This document shows positions 55,990 through 64,000 of a stretch of DNA of 64,000 nucleotides, one piece after another. Both the position numbers and the translations under genes were made by a program. This DNA is from Schistocerca nitens. Lineage: Eukaryota > Arthropoda > Insecta > Orthoptera > Acrididae. The stretch covers positions 172,814,178 to 172,878,177 of the forward strand of contig NC_064622.1 in NCBI RefSeq assembly GCF_023898315.1, read 5' to 3'. Within the stretch, counting starts at the first letter, position 1. Every line of letters starts with the position of its first letter. The notes under the pieces are model-generated. The model was not told the origin of the DNA and did no database searches. It worked only from the letters and a program-made list of their open reading frames with translations.

Positions 55990-57333
55990 CACGTGAGGCA
56001 ATACTGACCCTACGACTTACCTTAGAAGCTAGATTAAGAAAAGGGAAACCTACGTTTCTAGCATTTGTAGACTTAGAGAAAGATTTTGACAATGTTGACT
56101 GGAATACTCTCTTTCAACTTCCGAATGTGGCGGGGGTAAAATACAGGTAGCGAAAGGCTATTTACAATTTGTACAGAAACCAGATGGCAGTTACAAGAGT
56201 CGAGGGACATGAAAGGAAAGCTGTGGTTGGGAAGGGAGTGAGACAGGCTTGTAGCCTCTCCCCGATATTATTGAGTTTGTATATTGAGCAAGCAATAAAG
56301 GAAACAAAAGAAAAATTCGGAGTAGGTATTGAAATCCATGGAGAAGAAATAAACAATTTGAGGTTCGCCGACGACATTGTAATTATGTCAGAGAGAGCAG
56401 TTGAAGGCAATGGTCAGTGTCTTGAAAGGAGGGTATAAGATGAGCATCATCAAAAGCAAATCTAGGGTAATGGAATGTAATCGAATAAAGTCGGGTGATG
56501 CTGAGGGAGTTAGATTAGGAAATGAGACACTTAAAGAAGGAAAGGAGTTTTGCAATTTGGGGAGCAAAATAACTGATGATGGTCGAAGTAGAAAGGATAT
56601 AAAATATTGACTGGCAATGGCAAGGAAAGCGTTTCTGAAGAAGAGAAATTTGTGAACATCGAGTACAAAAATGGCTCTGAGCACTATGGGACTTAACATC
56701 TGTGGTCATCAGTCCCCTAGAACTTAGAACTACTTAAACCTAACTAACCTAAGGACATCACACACATCCATGCCCGAGGCAGGATTCGAACCTGCGACCG
56801 TAGCAGTCGCGCGGTTCCGGACTGCGCGCCTAGAACCGCTAGACCACCGCGGCCGGCAACATCGAGTACAGATTTAAGTGTCAGGAAGTCGTTTCTGAAA
56901 GTATTTGTATGGAGTGTAGCCATGTATGGAAGTGAAACATGGACGATAAGTAGTTTGGACAAGAAGAGAATAGACGCTTTCGAAATGTGGTGCTACAGAA
57001 GAATGCTCAAGATTAGACGGGTAGATCACGTAACTAATGAGGAGGTATTGAATAGAATTGGGGAGAAGAGGAGTCTGTGGCACAACTTGACAAGAAGAAG
57101 AGACCAGTTGGTAGGACATGTTCTGTGGCATCAAGGGATTACAAATTTAGCATTGGAGGGCAGCGTGGAGGGTAAAAATCGTCGAGCGAGACCAAGAGAT
57201 GAATACACTAATAAAATTCAAAAGGATGTAGGCTGGAGTACGCACTGAGACATGAAGCAGCTTGCACAGGATATAGTAGCATGGAGAGCTGCATCAAACC
57301 AGTCTCAGGACTGAAGAACACAACAGCAACAAC
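55990..57333 (+). pseudogene. 5'-truncated LINE with RT (same family as window end)
   Basis: RT motifs: FVDLEKDFDNVDWNTLF near 56070, GVRQACSLSPILLSLYIEQA near 56240, then LRFADDIVIMSE near 56360. It continues with SGDAEGVRLGNETLKEGKEF, WSVAMYGSETW near 56915, FEMWCYRRMLKIRRVDHVTN near 56975 and a 3' end AGGACTGAAGAACACAACAGC near 57320. atggaa at 55984-55989 and 57334-57339 is a short target duplication. Indels and stops in several places; the endonuclease is missing by 5' truncation. Confidence 0.88.
56668..56857 (-). mobile_element. tRNA-derived SINE with 13-bp TSD, nested in the LINE
   Basis: It is flanked by aacatcgagtaca at 56655-56667 and 56858-56870. The minus-strand head has B box GGTCGCAGGTTCGAATCC-type sequence (complement near 56790) and A box near 56840. 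Confidence 0.93.
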
Positions 57334-57431
57334 ATGGAATGAGCTCGACTCAACGTTTGTACAGGATATTTCGGAGGACCTATTGAGTCAATGCCACGTT
57401 GAGTTGTTGCACGATGCCGAACAAATGAAAG

Positions 57432-57640
57432 GCGGCCGGAGTGGCCGGGCGGTTCTAGGCGCTACAGTCTGGAGCCGAGCGACCGCTACGGTCGCAGGTT
57501 CGAATCCTGCCTCGGGCATGGATGTGTGTGATGTCCTTAGGTTAGTTAGGTTTAATTAGTTCTAAGTTCTAGGCGACTGATGACCTCAGAAGTTAAGTCG
57601 CATAGTGCTCAGAGCCATTTGAACCATTTTTTTTTTTTTT
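57432..57640 (+). mobile_element. tRNA-derived SINE with T-rich tail, nested in the Tc1 relic
   Basis: The head GGCCGGAGTGGCCGGGCGG and B box GGTCGCAGGTTCGAATCC are intact. The tail ends CCATT followed by a T run. gaacaaa at 57419-57425 and 57641-57647 marks the target duplication, extended imperfectly by tgaaag/aggaag. Confidence 0.88.
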
Positions 57641-57700
57641 GAACAAAAGGAAGTCGGAGACGATATCAGGAGGAATTCCACGACTTTTGTCACCTCAGTG

Positions 57701-58323
57701 TGTGTTCTCCGGCCTTTGCCTGACATGTCCTATTCGTTTTGCCACGGTTGTAAAATACTGTCTTTTACTAACTTTTCCGCACCGGAGACTCAATCAACGA
57801 ATATCCAACAGCTCACAGTCACCATGAAATCCACATTTTTTGGCCCTTGGCCATGTCGTCAGGGCTTTGCCAAATAGCAGTTGGGTAGCCATGCTGTGGA
57901 CAACAGAAAATATAGATCTCCTCGGTCCAGGCGGACGGCGACCTGCACGAACCCAGAGCGCGCCAGCGGACGGAAATTTACCACCAGGTGGCGCTCGGTG
58001 GTACACGGCGCGGCCGCCCACGCTCGCCTGTGCCTGCGATGACTTGTGGCGCACACCTGGTGCCGCGAGCCACGGCCGTGTCCGCTAATTGTCGCGGCGC
58101 GCTGGCGCCTTGTCCTGCCGCTGCCGCCGCCGTCCATCACCGAGCGGCCATCTGGGGCGCCGAAGTTCTGCTCGTCTCCAAGAGTGAGTGCCACGTCTAG
58201 CGTAAGTTCACATGCACGGCTAGCTGTCAGTGGTTGCCTGGGGAGGAGAAGGACCAGGCGATGGGAAATTGAACATCACTCGCAGCAGTAACACAGTTTA
58301 TCAGACATCCCAGTTGTAAGCTA
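57701..58323. other. Spacer with CpG-rich patch
   Basis: 57935-58175 is dense in CGG, GCC and CGCG compared with AT-rich surroundings. ORFs are open on several frames and none is recognisable. Confidence 0.45.
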
Positions 58324-59951
58324 CACTACTGGCCATTAAAATCGCTACACCAAGAAGAAACGAAGATGATAAATGGGTATTCATTGGACAAATATATTAT
58401 GCTAGAACTGACATGTGATTACATTTTCACGCAATTTGGGTGCATAGATCCTGAGAAATCAGTACCCAGAACAACCACGTCTAGCGGTAATAACGGCCTT
58501 GATACGCCTGGGCAATGAGTCAAGCAGAGCTTGAATGGCGTGTACAGGTACAGCTGCACATGCAGCTTCAACATGATACCACAATTCATCAAGAGTAGTG
58601 ACTGGAGTATTGTGACGAGCCAGTTGCTCGGCCACCCTTGACCAGACGTTTTCAATTGGTGAGAGATCTGGAGAATGTGCTGGCCAGGGCAGCAGTCGAA
58701 CATTTTCTGTATCCAGACATGCTGTCGTACATTATCCTGCTGAAATGTAGGGTTTCGCAGGGATCGAATGAAGGGTAGAGTCCCGGGTCGTAACACAACT
58801 GAAATGTAACGTCCACTGTTCAAAGTGCCGTCAATGCCAACAAGTGGTGACCGAGACGTGTAACCAATGGCATCCCATACCATCACGCCGGGTGATACGC
58901 CAGTATGGCGATGACGAATACACGCTTCCAATGCGCGCTTACCGCGATGTCGCCCAACACGGATGCGACCATCATGATGCTGTAAACAGAACCTGGATTC
59001 ATCCGAAAAAATGTCGTTTTGCCATTCGTGCACCCAGGTTCGTCATGGAGTACACCACCGCAGGCGCTCCTGTATGTGATGCAGCGTCAAGGGTAACCGC
59101 AGCCATGGTCTCCGAGTTGATAGTCCATGCTGGTGCAAACGTCGTCGAACTTTTCGTGCAGGTGGTTGTTGTCTTGCAAACGTCCCCATCTGTTGACTCA
59201 GGGATCGAGACGTGGCTGCACGATCCGTTACAGACATGCGGGTAAGATGCCTGTCATCTCGACTGCTAGTGATACGAGGCCGTGGGGATCCAGCACGGCG
59301 TTCCGTATTACCCTCCTGAAGCCACCGATTCCATATTCTGCTAACAGCTATTGGATCTCGACCAACGCGAGCAGCAATGTCGCGATACGATAAAACGCTA
59401 TCGCGATAGGCTACAACCCGACCTTTATCAAAGTCGGAAACGTGATGGTACGCATTTCTTCTCCTTACATAAGGCATCACAACAACGTTCCACCGGGCAA
59501 TGCTGTTTGTGTATGAGAAATCGTTTGGAAACTTTCCTCATGTCTGCACGTTGTAAGTGTCGCCCCCGGCGCCAACCTTGTCTGAAAGCTCCGAAAACCG
59601 AGCGAGGTGGCGCAGTGGTTAGCACACTGGACTCGCATTCGGGAGGACGACGGTTCAATCCCGTCTCCGGCCATCCTGATTTAGGTTTTCCGTGATTTTC
59701 CTAAATCGTTTCAGGCAAATGCCGGGATGGTTCCTTTGAAAGGGCACGGCCGATTTCCTTCCCAATCCTTCCCTAACCCGAGCTTGCGCTCCGTCTCTAA
59801 TGACCTCGTTGTCGACGGGACGTTAAACACTAACCACCACCACAAAGCTCCGAAAAGCTAATCACTTGCTTATCATCTTCTTCCTGTCGTTTAAATTTCG
59901 CGTCTGTAGCACGTCATCTTCGTGGTGTAGCGATTTTAATGGCCATTCGTG
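58324..59951 (-). mobile_element. Tc1-like transposon with TIRs and TA flanks
   Basis: TIRs share GGCCATTAAAATCGCTACACCA (left) and its complement (right). TA flanks at 58322-58323 and 59952-59953. The minus-strand transposase is split into at least three frames. The N-terminal part (59480-59043) has SYRDIAARVGRDPIAVSRIW, a paired-type helix-turn-helix. The middle (59033-58690) has IFSDESRFCLQHHDGR and TFQQDNVRQHV with two catalytic Asps. The end has SPDLSPIEN-type text near 58670. The main breaks are near 59040 and 58700. A SINE sits at 59598. The DNA ends and catalytic residues are well kept, so decay is recent. Confidence 0.9.
59598..59843 (+). mobile_element. tRNA-derived SINE (fourth family) with 13-bp TSD
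   Basis: Flanked by aaagctccgaaaa at 59585-59597 and 59844-59856. A box GTGGCGCAGTGGTTAGCAC, B box GACGGTTCAATCCCG. The body includes TTTAGGTTTTCCGTGATTTTCC and the 3' end is ACC-repeat. Confidence 0.93.
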
Positions 59952-59953
59952 TA

Positions 59954-62900
59954 TTAATAGTGACTAGGGTATTCGTGAAGCAGAAATATTAATCGAACGT
60001 TACGCTTATCGAGATGGACGAGGACTGTAAATTTGACTGAAGTTGTCTACGATAAACGGTGAGAATGTTGTAATGCTTCGCAGTATACATTTATGACGGC
60101 ATTGACTTAATTTAAGACTGTTGTTTTACGTAAAAACGCTAGCAGCGCCCATTAATAAAATCGGCGTCAGCGAATTTTGCGGACTCTTGCGTCACAAGAG
60201 TGAATTTATGTATTCCTTATTTCTGCTCTATTACTCTGGCAGATGTTGCGTCATACTTTCGTCATTTCAGATCAGTGGATTATTTTATTTGAAAGCGGCG
60301 GAGAACCACTGAATTAGTTTTCTGTGAATCTCTTTTAAATGGCACCAGGCATCGCCATATTGTCGAGCAATGTAACAGCTGACGGTGAGCTAGACCAAAG
60401 ACTTCATTGCATCGGCAGCTTGCTGATTCCACAGAGAGGTAGGGAATAAACATTTGCTTCACATCACACAAATCCCCTTCCTGGAACGTGCCGGGTTAAC
60501 AGGATAAGGTGCAGTGTGATTTTACGTGTCTTGCCAATATCTAATTAGAAGGAGCCGTTTTGCATAATTCAAAATGAAACTAAGTTTCATTGAGAGGTCA
60601 CCATAATTAAACTTATAGTAATATAAACTTGCTGTCGCTCATCAAACTTAATTGTAAAATATTAATTCTCGCAGTTAGCATGTAAAACTTACACTTGTTG
60701 TTAGCTCACAGTATTCATAAGTAATTGGTAAGTCATTAGTACTAATACGTACCTGCCAATTGTACTGGGTTCCCGGCTGAATAGAATCACGTCCACTTAA
60801 TACGTCCCCAGAAGTCCCTCGTTGGAGTAGAGAATGACAAGTACTTTAGAACGTAGAAGTAATGATGAATTCACATGCACACAGTGCTCTCCCCCCACCC
60901 CCCACCCCTCACCCCCTCCTTTCCATATATACACACAAATTTCCTGGGGCAATATACGACATGGAAATACACTACCAAATATTTTCAAATGAGACCCTCT
61001 GCTCCAGTCGTAACCAATTCTCGCGACCCCCATGAGTAGGGGAATGCTCATAGTGTGTTGATAAGTAGTTCATGTAATTAAACGTGCTGTAAATACAAAA
61101 AAGATGAAATCAGATCACTGTTTCTCTAATAAGCAAATTAGTGCTTCTGGAAAGCAAAGACTATTGTGATGTATAGTGTTAAATTTTACCTTCCTTTATG
61201 AACCCAGACGTTGTTAATGCACTGCATATTATCGAACTGTGGTGTGTCTGATACATGAGTGTAAGTAGCAATAATTTCTCAGCTTTCTGTGTTTCGTTTG
61301 TGTGGATTGTAAGCTTGAATTGGTCCGATTCCGAAGTTTATAGACGACGCTACATCGGCCCCGATTTTTAAATCTTCTACATTTAGCTTCATTCCTATCT
61401 TTGTCTCATGATTTGTTACTAGTTGTGACGTGTAGGAGTCCACTAGATCTTATCTATTTGTTAAAGTAGTTGGAAGATTATGGCGGAGGTCTTGGACTCA
61501 TGAATACCCTGACTATTTTAAGTGCAGACACGTACATAGTGCAACTTCGGTTTCAGCAAATGTTAGTCCATTGAGCTGCAATCGACGTTTACTTAGCAGG
61601 GCATGAACCTAGGTGTGTATGATTCTTCACATTCTTTAGTAATCTTCTCTGTTTTTATGACCTCTTTTTCCCGCAGTCGCAGAAACGTGTTTGGTCTTAA
61701 TCACACTTTCATTACAATAGCAAAAGGCGGTATTTAAGAAATACAACTTACTCTTTAGTGAGTTGATCCGCATACATCATGAGGAGATGAGTATGAGAGG
61801 TAGATGTCTTTAGAATACTAAGGCAAAATATATTAAAGCAACAATTATTATGAAGGGCTACTTGTAAGTATCTCCGGAAGTTCAGAGGATGACAAAATTT
61901 CACTACACCATATACTTACCTTTTTACTTGATGATGGCGTAGCAGCCGAAAACCGGTTTGTGTATCAAATAATAAATATTGTAGAACATTCAACCAGTGC
62001 TGTGTGTGTACCGATTACTGTTTTTGTTTTATTTTTCAGTTATCTTCCCCACGTCCGAAGGACACAAAGCGATGCAAAGGCGCTATATTACTTGTAAAAT
62101 TATTACAGAGTTTCTCCGTAAGTGTCGTATATTTATAATATAATATACATGTGTGTGTGTGTGTGTGGTATTTTCATGGGTTACAATTTTTTTTTAATTG
62201 TCATATTCTTGAATTTCGTTCTATCAATTCTTATATGGATTCTTACCTTTTATTGGTATGTTTATTCTTCAGAAAGTTTTCGTGCATTCCCTCGGATCAT
62301 ACCGATCGTAGTAAAGTTCGAAACATAGAAACTCCGAACAACACGAGCATTTCGCGAAGGTAAGTTTGCCACGGTGCCATTTCTTCGTACGAATCTCACC
62401 CGGTCAAGAAATGTCGTTAACACTGCTGAAGATTTCACACCTTTGCAATCTTTTCGCTGTAAACGACGCGAAACGGATCATTTTGCGAAACGCTCACGCT
62501 TGTAGTTAATTATGAATCAAGATACACTCAAGAATTTCGTCGAAAACTATTTCAAATAATTTTATGATTCACTTTTTTATTCATTCGCCACACAGACAAT
62601 AAGTAGAGGAATAAGGACAAAGTTTTTTCAACATACATTGGATAACATTCGTGTAGTAATCTTCCACGGACATAGCCACAGAAATGATAAACAAAAATAA
62701 ACACAAAAATCGGGTTTCCAGCAGGGGCACAAAAACGTAAAACCACGATGCCAACCACTGTGGCACCGCTTAGGTTGCTAAACCACACGTAAAGTACCTC
62801 GAAAACTTTGACAGTCGTTTTGTCAGAAACGGTCGAGTATCAACGGGTAAGCTGAAACACGTGTTCGCTAATTTTGACCCCTCCTGCACTGAGGGAAGTT

Positions 62901-63139
62901 TCTGGGAAATCGGGTAATGGTATTTCTCGTTTTCCTCTCGTAAGCTGGAGTGGGTACGGGTCAGAATTTCAGTTTCTTACGTCGTATTGTGTAAAACCGA
63001 TTTACAGTATCAAACTACTTTTTAATTATTTAGGTTACCTACTAATAATTGTTTTGACCTGAGCTCGGTGGTAGTGTCCCATAGATTTCTAAGATGCCCT
63101 ACACTTCGCTGTTTCCCATTCCACTCTCAGATTAGCGCT
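59954..63139. other. No gene; AT-rich with minor repeats
   Basis: A C-rich run at 60888-60916, a (TG)n run at about 62149-62168 and a hammerhead-like relic at 61928-61966. ORFs are short and unsupported. Confidence 0.5.
61928..61966 (+). ncRNA. Degenerate hammerhead-like motif
   Basis: TTGATGA (first core base C changed to T), extra T, GGC/GCC stem II (61936-61947), GAAAA, then palindromic AACCGGTT. The same layout as the PLE ribozymes, but the core change and the inserted A make activity unlikely. No PLE ORF is nearby. Confidence 0.45.
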
Positions 63140-63245
63140 TGTAACCACCCCACTATAAAAATATATAATTATCTTTCACATTTAGTGTAACATTCCAAAA
63201 AATAAATTGCGTAACCTATCAATAATAAAAATGTTACTAATCTAC
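63140..63245 (-). mobile_element. Fragment of the family-1 LTR/leader
   Basis: The complement reads like the region at 3690-3850 on its minus strand (GTTACGC, ATTGATAGGTTACG, TGTTACACTAAATGTGAAAG). It ends where the LINE begins. Confidence 0.6.
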
Positions 63246-64000
63246 CCCCCATGAACCATGGGGAGGCTTGCGTGCCTCAGCGATACATATGGCCGTACCG
63301 TAGGTGCAACCACAACGGAGGGGTATCTGTTGAGAGGCCAAACATGTGGTTCCTGAAGAGGGGCAGCAGCCTTTTAAGTAGTTGCAGGGGCAACAGTCTG
63401 GATGATTGACTGATCTGGCCTTGTAACATTAACCAAAACGGCCTTGCTGTGCTGGTACTGCGAACGGCTGTCCCGAGGACATGCAGCTTCACTGTATGAT
63501 TAAATGATGATGGCGTCCTCTTGGATAAAATATTCCGGAGGTAAAATAGTCCCCCATTCGGATCTCTGGGCGGGGACTACTCAAGAGGACGTCGTTATCA
63601 GGAGAAAGAAAACTGGCGTTCTACGGATCGGAGCGTGGAATGTCAGATCCCTAATCGGGCAGGTAGATTAGAAAATTTAAAAAGGGAAATGGATAGGTTA
63701 AAGTTAGATATAGTAGGAATTAGTGAAGTTCGGTGGCAGGAGGAACAAGACTTTTGGTCAGGTGATTACAGGGTTATAAATACAAAATCAAATAGGGGTA
63801 ATGCAGGAGTAGGTTTAATAATGAATAAAAAAATAGGAGTGCGGGTTAGGTACTACAAACAGCATAGTGAACGCATTATTGTGGCCAAGATAGACACAAA
63901 GCCCATGCCTACTACAGTAGTACAAGTTTATATGCCAACTAGCTCTGCAGATGATGAAGAAATTGATGAAATGTATGACGAGATAAAAGAAATTATTCAG
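63246..64000 (+). mobile_element. LINE 5' end with endonuclease domain (runs off right edge)
   Basis: A 5' untranslated segment (GGGGAGGCTTGCGTGCCTCAG, GGACTACTCAAGAGGACGTCG) leads to an AP-endonuclease-like frame. RIGAWNVRSLIGQ lies near 63628, then LKLDIVGISEVRWQEEQ near 63700, GNAGVGLIMNKK near 63800 and VVQVYMPTSSADDEEIDEMY near 63920. WNVRS, SEVRW and GVG are the endonuclease motifs. One base is lost near 63660-63670 (IGQVD-stop), which shifts the frame. Same family as 55990-57333, so together the window shows both ends of the element. Confidence 0.85.

Larger units (their letters stand above)
54935..57700 (+). mobile_element. Tc1-like element relic, host of LINE and SINE
   Basis: Transposase blocks include YRWAIDDWRTVS near 55495 and WSNES-type text near 55540 (first catalytic Asp changed to Asn). 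GDGSILMWGVFTWDGLGPLYQ follows near 55655. After the LINE it resumes at 57334 (QDISEDLLSQCHVEL) and ends CCACGACTTTTGTCACCTCAGTG at 57700, the complement of the start of the relic at 35957. It is broken by stops and two insertions. Confidence 0.82.

Overview
The window is repeat-dominated nuclear DNA from an animal, most likely an orthopteran insect of the locust type. It holds layered Penelope-like elements (PLEs), LTR retrotransposons, non-LTR retrotransposons (LINEs), Tc1/mariner transposons and tRNA-derived SINEs, with AT-rich DNA between them and a few short CpG-rich islands. The SINE, LINE and Tc1 families resemble repeats I associate with Schistocerca; that assignment is from memory and was not searched. 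I see no convincing host protein-coding gene.

Layout. 1-4.5 kb: antisense LTR retrotransposon (protease, decayed gag, leader/LTR), then a Tc1 fossil split by a SINE. 5.6-12.5 kb: SINE, Tc1 fossil, a possible Mutator-like fossil, CpG-rich patches and a solo LTR. 12.8-27.6 kb: a very young array of five PLE units (three intact 825-codon ORFs, two truncated copies), three units on the minus strand and two on the plus strand, flanked by a 13-bp target-site duplication. 27.6-33.4 kb: the LINE that received this array, which also received a SINE and an older PLE that itself holds a SINE and a mariner. 33.5-38.3 kb: IS630/Tc1 fragments, a LINE 3' end and a third PLE remnant. 38.3-47.5 kb: an old LTR interrupted by a 7.75-kb LTR retrotransposon with 4-bp TSDs that has gag but almost no pol, and by a mariner-like MITE. 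47.5-54.7 kb: a fourth PLE fossil, AT-rich DNA, a Tc1 element with TIRs, and a 1.25-kb foldback structure with AT microsatellites. 54.9-57.7 kb: a Tc1 relic containing a 5'-truncated LINE (itself hit by a SINE) and a second SINE. 58.3-60 kb: a Tc1 element with TIRs and a SINE. 63.2 kb to the end: the 5' end of the same LINE family, with its endonuclease domain.

Main result. Each region between PLE units of the young array, and the left and right terminal pieces, contains a minimal type I hammerhead ribozyme fold: five copies, each with a self-complementary stem III. A third PLE family carries another well-formed hammerhead, and an older PLE plus one orphan site carry decayed ones. PLE proteins with a reverse transcriptase (RT) and GIY-YIG endonuclease, and hammerheads in PLE pseudo-LTRs, are known. 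What looks new here is the inverted multi-unit array inserted as one block, and a shared extra nucleotide in the ribozyme core of four families.
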